A DNA stretch of 64,000 nt. It comes from Pseudemcibacter sp038106445. Its GTDB lineage: Bacteria > Pseudomonadota > Alphaproteobacteria > Sphingomonadales > Emcibacteraceae. The stretch spans positions 186,001 through 250,000 of the forward strand of contig JAYODU010000001.1 of the NCBI GenBank assembly GCA_038106445.1. Direction: 5' to 3'. The notes beneath the pieces are model-generated. The model saw only the letters and a program-made list of their open reading frames with translations. It had not been told where the DNA came from and ran no database searches. A program made the position numbers and the translations under genes. Positions 34,889 to 43,317 of the stretch are shown here, piece after piece. Each line of letters begins with the position of its first letter. Position 1 is the stretch's first letter.

Positions 34889-35482
34889 CTATTTTGTAAA
34901 TGTTAGATAAAACGACATGGGTACGACGGATGCGATGCTATCAAGGCCTGCCAGATTGCGAAGCTCTTCTATTGCATCCAGAAGTTCATATTCATCCGCA
35001 TCAATAAACATGACGCCGTGCGGTGTTACCATAACCTTGTTTTCAGCAAGACGCGTGATAACAAGCATTACATCATGCTCAAGTTTTTCACCCACGAGTT
35101 CAAGTCCGATGGTGGCTTCAATAACACGGCTGGTGCCAATTTCCTGATCCTGATGGGCCTGTAAATTCATATCGCCGGTAAGTTTTGCAGATACGTTTTC
35201 AGCAACTTTAAAAACGATATCGCGCATACGCTGGTCACGAAGTTCAAGCTGCGTATCAACGGATGCAAGTGCAATTTCAATATTAATATGTCCGTTGTCG
35301 TCAATCGTTCCGGAGATCGTTTTAAATGTGTTGCTTTCACCGATCATGGAATTTTTTATCGTTCCATATGAAATGTTGGAATTTGCTGCATCAAGCGTCC
35401 ATTCAGCAAACGCCTGACTGACAAAAAGCATGGTGATTGACACCAATGCTAAAACAGCCCTGATTAGTTTGGTTTTAATCAT
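34889..35482 (-). CDS. YceI-family periplasmic protein
   Basis: A 197-residue precursor with a Sec signal (AVLALVSITMLFVSQAFA, cleaved near residue 26). The mature lipocalin-like YceI domain begins EWTLDAANSNISYGTIKNS and continues with FKTISGTIDDNGHINIEIALASVDT, RDQRMRDIVF and AKLTGDMNL. The family binds polyprenoid or other lipophilic ligands, with physiological roles in stress resistance. GGGGTG precedes the ATG. It is the first gene of a pair with the DUF481 protein. The ligand is not predictable. Confidence 0.82.
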   Translation of the reverse strand: MIKTKLIRAVLALVSITMLFVSQAFAEWTLDAANSNISYGTIKNSMIGESNTFKTISGTIDDNGHINIEIALASVDTQLELRDQRMRDIVFKVAENVSAKLTGDMNLQAHQDQEIGTSRVIEATIGLELVGEKLEHDVMLVITRLAENKVMVTPHGVMFIDADEYELLDAIEELRNLAGLDSIASVVPMSFYLTFTK

Positions 35483-35568
35483 TTTGACACCCCGTTTGTA
35501 AATTTCTTTAATTTAAGTGTGTAGAGTATATCTCACATGGCCTTATCAGTTGCAAGTTTTTATCATTG

Positions 35569-37725
35569 CTATAGCGGATAAAAAGAGGTTCCATTACGTT
35601 GCATTTTACGCAGTGAATCAGGCACATTAAAGGCAGGACCATATTTATCGCAAAGTTCATCACATTCATTGACGAATTTTGAAATACCAATTGTATCAAT
35701 CATGCTGATTGGTCCGCCTGTCCATGGTGCAAATCCCCAACCGAAAATAGCACCAATATCAGCATCTTCGGCTGCCGTTACGACATTTTCATCCATGCAG
35801 CGCACAACCTCCAACGCCTGTCGGTAAAGTAGCCTCTTTGTGACTTCCTCCTGAGATGGCTGTTCAGCCGAAACCGGATAATGGTCAGCAAGGCCGGGCC
35901 AGAGAAATTTTTTGCCGTCTTCCGGATATTCATAAAACCCTTTTCGGTTTTTCTTACCTTTTCGTCCAAGGTTAAATAACGTTTCGATAACTTCGTGACT
36001 TGCTTCTTTTTGATATTTATCGCCGAGCGCGGCTTTGGTTGCTTCCCCGATATGATGGCTTAGATCAATACCGACCTCGTCATTGACGGCAAAAGGACCA
36101 ACGGCCATTCCGGCGTAAACACCACTATTTTCAATAAGAGCCGGGGAAATCCCCTCCGCAAGCATATTTGATGCCTCAAGCGGATATGTCATAAAACAGC
36201 GGCTGGTATAAAACCCGCGGCTGTCATTGACGACGATTGGTGTTTTTCTGATCTGGCGAACATAATCAAGTGCTTTTGCCAAGGCTTCATCGCCGGTATT
36301 TTTGCCAAGAATAATTTCAACAAGCGGCATTTTATCAACCGGGGAAAAGAAATGAATGCCAATAAATTTGTCTTCGTGGCTATATGATTTGGCGAGCATG
36401 GTGATTGGCAAAGTGGAAGTGTTTGATCCGTAAATACATCCGTCCGGTATTACGGCTTCGGCCTTTTTTGTAACGTCTGCCTTTACCTTCGGATTTTCCA
36501 GAACGGCTTCAATAATCAGATCGCAACCTTCAAGATCAGCATAATCTGTTGTTGGTTTTATCAGGCTTAGAAGTTGATCCGCTTTTTCCTGAGTAATTTT
36601 TTTCCGGCTTAAATCCTTTTCGACTAAACCTTTTGAATAGTCCTTACCCTTTTCGGCATATTCCATTTCCCGATCAAGGGGCACAACTTCAATACCGGCC
36701 CGTGCCGATACATATGCAATACCCGCGCCCATAAGACCCGCCCCAAGCATCCCAAGTTTTTTCGTTTTGGCCTCAGGCTGATCTTTTGGTCTGCGGATGA
36801 GTTTGTCTGCTTTGTTTTTATTGACGAACAATGTCCGGATCATATTTGGTGCGATATCGCCCATGAGCTGCTGCGTAAAATAGCGGCTTTCAACATCAAT
36901 GGCCTGATCCATAGGAAGCTGGTGTCCTTCGAATACGGCTGACAGTATAGCAACAGTGGCAGGATAATTATTTTTTGTTTCCTTCTGCGTCATGGCCGGT
37001 GCACCCATAAAGGTCTGCACGATGTTTGGATCATAAACTCCCTGACCACCGGGTATTTTAAACCTTTTCTGGTCCCAAGGCTGTTCGGCCTTACCACCAT
37101 CAAGTATCCATTTTTTGGCCTTTTCTACAATTTCATCAGCAGGTGCGATTTCATGCACGACATTATTTGACAATGCCTGCTTTGAAGTCATGTTTTTACC
37201 CTGCAGCAGATAAGGTAGCGCAAGTTGAATACCCATCAGGCGTGGAAGCCGCTGTGTGCCGCCGGCGCCGGGAATAAGTCCGATCTGAACTTCAGGAAGG
37301 CCCAGTTTTATTTTATCATTGTCGGCAGCGATCCTGTAATGGCAGGCGAGTGAGAGTTCAAGTCCGCCCCCAAGAGTAAGCCCATTGATGGCAACAGCAA
37401 TGGGTTTTCCACATGTTTCCAGTTTGCGAAAAAGCTTATTTAATGAAAACGAACTTTCAAATATTTCTTCAGGTGTTGCATTATCTTTATTTGCAAGATC
37501 ACCAAGCACCATGTTTAGATCAGCACCAGCAAGAAAGGCATTATCCCGACCAGACGTTATGACAGCGCCTTTAATCCTATCATTGGCTATAATGGTATCA
37601 ATATGGCTATCAAGTTCCGACATGAACTCCTTATTGATTACATTCATGGATTGACCATCAACATCTATTGTCAGGAGTGCAATACCGTTTTTATCAAGAT
37701 CAAATTTGATTGCCTTATTTGTCAT
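35569..37725 (-). CDS. fadJ: Fused enoyl-CoA hydratase / 3-hydroxyacyl-CoA dehydrogenase (fatty-acid oxidation alpha subunit)
   Basis: A 718-residue bifunctional beta-oxidation enzyme. The crotonase domain (residues 1-190) has AFLAGADLNMVLGDL and INGLTLGGGLELSLACHYRIA, with LGLPEVQIGLIPGAGGTQRLPRL supplying the catalytic Glu residues. The NAD domain starts near residue 325 with LGMLGAGLMGAGIAYVSARAG. The dehydrogenase active site includes FIGIHFFSPVDKMPLVEII and NDSRGFYTSRCF, followed by a C-terminal duplicated helical domain. GGGAGAAG precedes the ATG. It is the third gene of an acyl-CoA dehydrogenase-thiolase-hydratase operon, with an 11-bp gap to the thiolase gene. The symbol fadJ is by similarity; fadB or a numbered paralogue is equally possible. 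Confidence 0.93.
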   Translation of the reverse strand: MTNKAIKFDLDKNGIALLTIDVDGQSMNVINKEFMSELDSHIDTIIANDRIKGAVITSGRDNAFLAGADLNMVLGDLANKDNATPEEIFESSFSLNKLFRKLETCGKPIAVAINGLTLGGGLELSLACHYRIAADNDKIKLGLPEVQIGLIPGAGGTQRLPRLMGIQLALPYLLQGKNMTSKQALSNNVVHEIAPADEIVEKAKKWILDGGKAEQPWDQKRFKIPGGQGVYDPNIVQTFMGAPAMTQKETKNNYPATVAILSAVFEGHQLPMDQAIDVESRYFTQQLMGDIAPNMIRTLFVNKNKADKLIRRPKDQPEAKTKKLGMLGAGLMGAGIAYVSARAGIEVVPLDREMEYAEKGKDYSKGLVEKDLSRKKITQEKADQLLSLIKPTTDYADLEGCDLIIEAVLENPKVKADVTKKAEAVIPDGCIYGSNTSTLPITMLAKSYSHEDKFIGIHFFSPVDKMPLVEIILGKNTGDEALAKALDYVRQIRKTPIVVNDSRGFYTSRCFMTYPLEASNMLAEGISPALIENSGVYAGMAVGPFAVNDEVGIDLSHHIGEATKAALGDKYQKEASHEVIETLFNLGRKGKKNRKGFYEYPEDGKKFLWPGLADHYPVSAEQPSQEEVTKRLLYRQALEVVRCMDENVVTAAEDADIGAIFGWGFAPWTGGPISMIDTIGISKFVNECDELCDKYGPAFNVPDSLRKMQRNGTSFYPL

Positions 37726-37736
37726 AGCACTTCTCC

Positions 37737-38942
37737 CTATATCCGCTCAATAATAGTTGCAGTTGCCATACCGCCAGCGACACATAATGTTATCAGCGCA
37801 TATTTTTTGTTTGTTCGTTCCAGCTCATCCAATGCAGTTCCAAGCAGCATGTTGCCTGTTGCTCCCAGGGGGTGACCCATGGCGATTGCACCGCCATTGA
37901 CATTGACCTGATCTGTTCCAAGTTCCATTTCCTGACAAAAGCGAAGAACGACTGAAGCAAATGCCTCGTTGACTTCCCAGACATCAATATCATTTTTCGT
38001 AAGTCCGGCCCTTTCCAGTGCTTTTTTTGCAGCCTTGCCCGGTCCGGTGAGCATGATACTCGGGTCAGTACCTATATCCGCAAAAGAAACTATCCGTGCG
38101 CGGGCTTTAAGACTATATTTCTTCCCGGCTTCTTTTGTTCCGAGTAATACTGCGGATGCACCATCAACAATACCGCTTGAATTTCCTGCGTGGTGCACAT
38201 GGTTTACGTTTTCAATTTCCGGGTATTTTTGCATAATTACGCTATCAAACCCAAGTTCACCCATATCATTAAACGAGCTTTTTAATGCCGCAAGATCGGC
38301 AGTTGTTGTATCCGGGCGCATATGCTCGTCATGATCAAGCATAACACGGCCGATGCTGTCTTTTATGGGAAGAATGGAACCCTTAAAATATCCTGCGTCC
38401 CATGCTGCTTTTGCACGTTTCTGGCTAAGAACAGAATATTCATCACAATCTTCACGACTAAAGCCATATTTGGTGGCGATCATATCGGCGCTGATGCCTT
38501 GAAGGACCGTACCGATTTTATTTGTTACCTGCGGATCAAACAGCCACGCACCACCGTCAAATCCCATTTGAACACGCGACATGCTTTCAACACCGCATCC
38601 TATCATCATATCGGCTTGGCCGGCCATGATCCGTGCCGCCGCATAATTTGCAGCAACCAGACCGGACGCACAGAAACGATTTACATGAAGACCGGGAACA
38701 TCGTCCGTATATCCAGCCATGATAGCGGCAAAGCGGCCAATATTTCCGCCCTGTTCACCCACGGCAGTAACACATCCGGTGACAACATCGTCTATATCTG
38801 CCACATTAAAATCATTTTGTTCGCGTACCGCTGTCAGAACCTGTGATAATAAATTAATAGGCGTTATTGTATGAAGGCTGCCATCCGGCTTGCCGCGTCC
38901 CCGTGGGCTTCGTACATGGTCATATATAAGTGCATCTGTCAT
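37737..38942 (-). CDS. Acetyl-CoA acetyltransferase / 3-ketoacyl-CoA thiolase
   Basis: A 401-residue thiolase catalysing the last beta-oxidation step, CoA-dependent cleavage of 3-ketoacyl-CoA. The nucleophilic cysteine is Cys91 in VNRFCASGLVAANYAA. The C-terminal catalytic His is in NGGAIAMGHPLGATG and the second Cys in TLCVAGGMATA. AGGAACCAA precedes the ATG, and it lies 9 bp downstream of the acyl-CoA dehydrogenase gene. Chain-length preference cannot be told from sequence, but the operon context points to fatty-acid degradation rather than PHB synthesis. Confidence 0.93.
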   Translation of the reverse strand: MTDALIYDHVRSPRGRGKPDGSLHTITPINLLSQVLTAVREQNDFNVADIDDVVTGCVTAVGEQGGNIGRFAAIMAGYTDDVPGLHVNRFCASGLVAANYAAARIMAGQADMMIGCGVESMSRVQMGFDGGAWLFDPQVTNKIGTVLQGISADMIATKYGFSREDCDEYSVLSQKRAKAAWDAGYFKGSILPIKDSIGRVMLDHDEHMRPDTTTADLAALKSSFNDMGELGFDSVIMQKYPEIENVNHVHHAGNSSGIVDGASAVLLGTKEAGKKYSLKARARIVSFADIGTDPSIMLTGPGKAAKKALERAGLTKNDIDVWEVNEAFASVVLRFCQEMELGTDQVNVNGGAIAMGHPLGATGNMLLGTALDELERTNKKYALITLCVAGGMATATIIERI

Positions 38943-38951
38943 ATTTGGTTC

Positions 38952-40742
38952 CTAAAAGCTTTTGGCATCCATAGCCATTACATCATCCGCGCCGGCTTCT
39001 ACTTTATAGCGAAGCGATGCGGTTTCAGGCAATATATGGCTGAAGAAAAAGTTTGCGGTTTTTATTTTATCTTCCAGAAATGTTTTGTCCCCCTTACCAC
39101 CTGCGATCATTTCCTGCGCTTTTAACACGATGGTGCCCCAGGCAAACCCCATTGAAACCAGCGCCATTAAATTAAGATAATAATGTGCTGTTGCGCCAGC
39201 GTGATCCGGATTTTTCATCGCATTTTGCATAAGCCACATTGTTGCGGCCTGTTGGCGCTGTAATGCTTTTTCAAGCTGACTGGTATAGCGGGTCATACTT
39301 TCGTTATCTTTGTTGTCATCGATAAATGATTGGATAAGTGTAAAGAATTTCCGGATTACTTCACCGTTGCGCCGCGGCAGCTTGCGGCCGATCAGGTCCA
39401 TTGCCTGTATACCGTTGGTGCCTTCATATATAGGTGCAATACGTGCGTCCCGAAGGAACTGCTCCATTCCCCATTCGGTAATATATCCGTGACCTCCAAG
39501 ACACTGCATGGCCCGGCTGGCTGCTTCAACACCCTGATCTGTCATATAGGATTTTAACACCGGGGTCAGTAAGGCGAGCATATCTTTTGCATTTTCCCGT
39601 TTTTTTTCGCCCGGATCGCTATTGGATATATCGATCTGTAGCGCTGCCCAGAGGATCATTGCCCGTGCCCCGCCGATGAAAGCCTTATTGGTCATAAGCA
39701 TACGGCGTACATCCGGGTGAACAATAATCGGATCAGCTGATTTATCCGGGTATTTTGCACCAGTAAGTGACCTTCCCTGCATTCTTTCCCTTGCATAATC
39801 GGCAGCATTCTGATGCGCCACTTCTGCAATCGCAAGGCCCTGAACGGCAACACCGATCCTTGCTTCATTCATCATTGTGAACATGGCACGCATACCTTTA
39901 TTTTCAGGACCGAGCAAATAACCTCTGGCGCCATCATAATTAAGAAGACATGTGGCGTTTGAATGAATCCCCATTTTTTCTTCCAGTGAACCACAACTCA
40001 CACCATTTCTGTCGGCAAGGCTACCATCATCATTGATATTGATTTTCGGCACTATAAACAGACTTATACCTTCGGTTCCCTCCGGCGCTCCTGCGATACG
40101 GGCCAGAACAAGATGGATAATATTTTCGGTCAGATCATGATCGCCAGCGGATATAAAAATTTTGGTGCCGGTAATGCTGTATGAGCCATCATCATTGGGG
40201 GTGGCCTTTGTGCGCAACAAGCCAAGGTCCGTACCACAGTGGGGTTCCGTCAGGTTCATCGTGCCCGACCATTCACCGGATATCATTTTGGGCAGGTATT
40301 TTTGCTTTTGTTCATCTGTCCCCCATGTATGGATAGTTTCTGATGCGCCCTTGGTAAGACCGGGATACATTGCCAGCCCCCAGTTTGATGAGACCATCAT
40401 TTCATTCAGAGCAATGCTGATTGACATGGGAAGTCCCTGGCCACCATATTCAGGATCGCCGGTAAGGCTTTGCCATCCACCGTCCCTGAATTGGTCATAC
40501 GCTTCCTTAAATCCTTTAGGTGTTCTCACCACACCATTTTCCAGTATACAGCCTTCTTCACCGCCACTCTGATTTATGGGCTGGAAAACATTTTCGGTTA
40601 ATTTTGCCGCTTCTTCCAGAATTGCATCTATCAGGTCCGGTGTTGCTTCCTTAAAGGCTTCAAGCTTAGAAAATTGCTGCATATCGAAAACATCATGCAT
40701 CAGGAATTTATAATCGTTTACCGGTGCGTCATATTTAGGCAT
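38952..40742 (-). CDS. Acyl-CoA dehydrogenase, long (DmdC/FadE-like) form
   Basis: A 596-residue FAD enzyme carrying out the first beta-oxidation step. It has the standard N-terminal, middle and C-terminal dehydrogenase domains plus an extra C-terminal helical domain (about residues 460-596). Motifs: MNLTEPHCGTDLGLLRTKA and YSITGTKIFISAGDHD (FAD and substrate), RAMQCLGGHGYITEWGMEQFLRDARI, and the catalytic-base Glu in PIYEGTNGIQAMDLIGRKL. This long subgroup includes DmdC, which acts on 3-methylmercaptopropionyl-CoA in DMSP breakdown, but general fatty acyl-CoA is likelier beside thiolase and fadJ. AAGGAATTTCG precedes the ATG. It leads the operon. Confidence 0.92.
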   Translation of the reverse strand: MPKYDAPVNDYKFLMHDVFDMQQFSKLEAFKEATPDLIDAILEEAAKLTENVFQPINQSGGEEGCILENGVVRTPKGFKEAYDQFRDGGWQSLTGDPEYGGQGLPMSISIALNEMMVSSNWGLAMYPGLTKGASETIHTWGTDEQKQKYLPKMISGEWSGTMNLTEPHCGTDLGLLRTKATPNDDGSYSITGTKIFISAGDHDLTENIIHLVLARIAGAPEGTEGISLFIVPKININDDGSLADRNGVSCGSLEEKMGIHSNATCLLNYDGARGYLLGPENKGMRAMFTMMNEARIGVAVQGLAIAEVAHQNAADYARERMQGRSLTGAKYPDKSADPIIVHPDVRRMLMTNKAFIGGARAMILWAALQIDISNSDPGEKKRENAKDMLALLTPVLKSYMTDQGVEAASRAMQCLGGHGYITEWGMEQFLRDARIAPIYEGTNGIQAMDLIGRKLPRRNGEVIRKFFTLIQSFIDDNKDNESMTRYTSQLEKALQRQQAATMWLMQNAMKNPDHAGATAHYYLNLMALVSMGFAWGTIVLKAQEMIAGGKGDKTFLEDKIKTANFFFSHILPETASLRYKVEAGADDVMAMDAKSF

Positions 40743-41092
40743 CGAAATTCCTTATTTTTTGATTGTTCGGATGTGTCAATTGAAAAAATTGATCTCTCAA
40801 AACATACAAGTAAATACTACCATCAATATATCAATAGTCACGAAGGATTTTTACCCAACTTAAACACTGATAATACAGTGCGCTTTCATTTTAAGAGTAG
40901 TAATTAGTTTCACCTTACTTGCTTTCTTATAAATATAAAATATGACTATTTCGTGATATGATTGTGCCTTGCGGGTAATCGTTTTTAGGTCTATATAAGG
41001 CCAAGGATTGATTCTCTGTTCGCGCTTTGCCTGATAGTGCTGCGTATTGAAGTGGCAAAGGTTCATAAACACCAATTTAAATAGTATATATA
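40743..41092. other. Intergenic region upstream of the beta-oxidation operon and TauE gene
   Basis: These 350 bp lie between two divergent genes and should hold both promoters. The one candidate site is a small inverted repeat, TCAATT/AATTGA with a 5-nt spacer at 40776-40792, just upstream of the acyl-CoA dehydrogenase start. A 71-codon minus-strand frame (40860-41075) starts at TTG without a ribosome-binding site and has no family features, so I do not call it. Confidence 0.5.
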
Positions 41093-42022
41093 ATGCAGAT
41101 CTACCTGCCCATCGCTGAACTTTCTATGAACATCTTAGTTCTGTTTGCCATGGGGGGTGGTGTGGGCTTTTTATCCGGAATGTTTGGTGTTGGCGGCGGA
41201 TTTCTAATCACTCCGCTGCTTATTTTTTCCGGTGTTCCTCCTGCTATAGCGGTTGCGACCGAAGCTAATCAGATCACGGCAGCTTCTGTGTCTGGAGCTG
41301 TTGCTCACTGGCGACGCGGTGGTGTTGACTTTAAAATGGGGATGGTGTTGATAGCGGGTGGTGTTGTTGGCACATATATAGGCGCGCTGATTTTTACCTA
41401 TCTGCGTTCGATAGGCCAGGTGGATTTAATGATTTCTATGGCCTATGTTGTTTTCCTTGGAAGTATCGGTAGCCTTATGTTTGTTGAAAGTGTACGCAGT
41501 ATTATCCGTGCGCGACGGGGTGAGGTGCAAAAGGTCGTAAGACGTCAGCGTACGTGGGTGGATGCGCTTCCCTTGAAGATGCGGTTCAGAAAATCAAAAA
41601 TGTACGTTAGTGTCATTTTGCCCCTTGCAATAGGTGCGCTTGTTGGTGTTCTTGCTGCCATAATGGGGGTTGGTGGTGGTTTCATCATGGTGCCAGCTAT
41701 GATTTATTTGCTTCATATGCCGACAAATGTGGTTATCGGTACGTCACTTTTTCAGATCACATTTGTAACTGCAGCTGCAACATATCTGCATTCAATTAAT
41801 ACCCAAACAGTCGATGTGGTTCTTGCCGTTATTCTGTTGACGGCCGCGGTTATCGGCGCGCAGATTGGCGCTGTATATGGCGCAAAATTAAAGGGTGAGC
41901 AGCTTCGTATATTATTGGCCGGCATGGTGCTATTGGTCTGTGCCAAAATGGCTTTTGACCTTGTGGTGGAACCAGAGGAACTCTTTACCGTTTCTGCAAT
42001 AGGTGCGGAGACAACGCACTGA
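41093..42022 (+). CDS. TauE/SafE-family anion permease
   Basis: A 309-residue inner-membrane protein of the TauE/SafE (DUF81) family, exporters of sulfite, sulfoacetate or related sulfur anions. The internal repeat typical of the fold is visible: MFGVGGGFLITPLLIFSGVPPAIAVATEANQ in the first half and IMGVGGGFIMVPAMIYLLHMPTNVVIGTSLFQI in the second. About eight helices are expected, with a basic cytoplasmic loop (SIIRARRGEVQKVVRRQR) between halves. The start is weakly defined, without a good ribosome-binding site. The TGA overlaps the TIGR02186 gene (TGATG), so the two are made together. Confidence 0.9.
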   Translation: MQIYLPIAELSMNILVLFAMGGGVGFLSGMFGVGGGFLITPLLIFSGVPPAIAVATEANQITAASVSGAVAHWRRGGVDFKMGMVLIAGGVVGTYIGALIFTYLRSIGQVDLMISMAYVVFLGSIGSLMFVESVRSIIRARRGEVQKVVRRQRTWVDALPLKMRFRKSKMYVSVILPLAIGALVGVLAAIMGVGGGFIMVPAMIYLLHMPTNVVIGTSLFQITFVTAAATYLHSINTQTVDVVLAVILLTAAVIGAQIGAVYGAKLKGEQLRILLAGMVLLVCAKMAFDLVVEPEELFTVSAIGAETTH

Positions 42023-42801
42023 TGTTTAAAAAAGTACTTGCCTCATTATCAATTTCAATTTTTATGAATACAGCCGTATATGCTGAAACACTGGTCACCG
42101 ACCTTTCACAAAATGAAATACAGATCACATCACAGTTCGCCGGAAGTCAGCTTTTACTATTCGGTGCATTGGAACGTCACGCAGCGGAAAGCATTCAAAC
42201 GGATGAAATATCGGTTCAGGGGCTTGATTATGATATTATCGTTGTTGTTCAAAGTGAGCCAAGGGATCTGGTAATCCGCAAAAAAGAAAACGTTGCGGGT
42301 ATATGGATTAATAATCAAAATGAAATTGTCCGGGGCGTTCCAGGCTATTATGTAATTGATTCCACCCGTCCCCTTGACGAGTTTCTATCTCCGCTGGACC
42401 AGAGAACCTTGGGTTTGGGCTTAAAGAATATCAAAGTTACCAATGACGATGATATCGAAGTTGATGAATATAAAGAAGCACTGATCCGCAATATGGTTAG
42501 CAGACGTCTTTATCAGGAAGACAGCGGTAACGTTATTGTTAAGGATGAAATTCTGTTTCGCGCAAACCTTGATTTTCCATCAAACATGCCTGTTGGAAAA
42601 TATAAAGCAGATGTCTATCTTGTGCGGGACGGGAATATTATCATCAACCACAGCACGGATTTGCTTGTTGATAAAATCGGAATAGAAAGGCTGATCTATA
42701 ACCTCGCTCATGAGTTTCCGCCTTTTTACGGCATATTAGCTGTCATCATTGCTATTACAGCCGGTCTGTTCAGCGGGTTTGTTGCAAGAAAAGTTGCATA
42801 A
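42022..42801 (+). CDS. TIGR02186 (Alph_Pro_TM) membrane-anchored periplasmic protein
   Basis: A 259-residue protein with an N-terminal signal peptide (to about residue 21, AVYA), a periplasmic domain of about 210 residues and one C-terminal membrane helix (FYGILAVIIAITAGLFSGFVA). Family hallmarks are LVTDLSQNEIQITSQFAGSQLLLFGA, YDIIVVVQSEPRDLVIRKKENVAGIWIN and PGYYVIDSTRPL. The family is confined mainly to alphaproteobacteria and has no assigned function. Its one-base overlap with the TauE/SafE gene suggests an accessory subunit of that exporter. It ends 7 bp from a small convergent gene. Confidence 0.87.
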   Translation: MFKKVLASLSISIFMNTAVYAETLVTDLSQNEIQITSQFAGSQLLLFGALERHAAESIQTDEISVQGLDYDIIVVVQSEPRDLVIRKKENVAGIWINNQNEIVRGVPGYYVIDSTRPLDEFLSPLDQRTLGLGLKNIKVTNDDDIEVDEYKEALIRNMVSRRLYQEDSGNVIVKDEILFRANLDFPSNMPVGKYKADVYLVRDGNIIINHSTDLLVDKIGIERLIYNLAHEFPPFYGILAVIIAITAGLFSGFVARKVA

Positions 42802-42808
42802 CCCTCCT

Positions 42809-43108
42809 CTAATGGGTGATTGATCCTTCTTTATCCCTGCTTACGTTTAAATGTTGTGCAATGTTTGTCCAGATTTGAGCGGCCTGTTGATTGCCTTGTG
42901 TCCGGGATGACTTAATGATTTCATATGCGTATCCAAGCGCGTTACGGCCATATTGATTGAGCAAGTCTTGTGCGGCTATTTTTAAAAACGGGACGGGACT
43001 TATGCCCATTAGTTCCATCTGTGTTATGATAATAGTGATTTCTCTGTTCAAGCCCTTAAACGGACATAAACCGGCGTTATTTATAGTTAAACAAATTTCT
43101 GACTTCAT
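42809..43108 (-). CDS. Small hypothetical protein (99 residues)
   Basis: A short cytosolic protein with no signal peptide or membrane helix. AAGGAG lies 8 nt before the ATG at 43108, a strong ribosome-binding site. A nearer out-of-frame ATG would encode only 11 residues. The C-terminal half reads as two helices, NALGYAYEIIKSSRTQGNQQAAQIWTNIAQHL, with the A-x(n)-G-x(2)-A-x-x-W-x-x-I spacing seen in many small uncharacterised alphaproteobacterial proteins. The N-terminal half has two cysteines (residues 6 and 15). Function is unknown. Confidence 0.65.
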   Translation of the reverse strand: MKSEICLTINNAGLCPFKGLNREITIIITQMELMGISPVPFLKIAAQDLLNQYGRNALGYAYEIIKSSRTQGNQQAAQIWTNIAQHLNVSRDKEGSITH

Positions 43109-43317
43109 TCATATGTCTCCTTGAATAAATACAAATGCAAAGACCGTGCCAGCATTTAAATACTAACTTTTATAAGGATTTTTAACAGGAACGTTGTTGA
43201 TGGGTATAAATTGCAGTGATGTTAATCATCAATTAATCAAAAAATGCCTACTTAATAAGACTTGCAATTACCGACATTCCTGTAAATATACACAGTAAGT
43301 CATCAATTGAGGAATAT

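Noticed and set aside
38322..38846. A 174-codon plus-strand frame opposite the thiolase gene
   Set aside because: Antisense to a thiolase with intact catalytic motifs; composition is that of a complementary-strand artefact.
40860..41075. A 71-codon minus-strand frame in the gap upstream of the beta-oxidation operon
   Set aside because: TTG start, no ribosome-binding site and no protein-like pattern, so left uncalled although it fills most of the gap.
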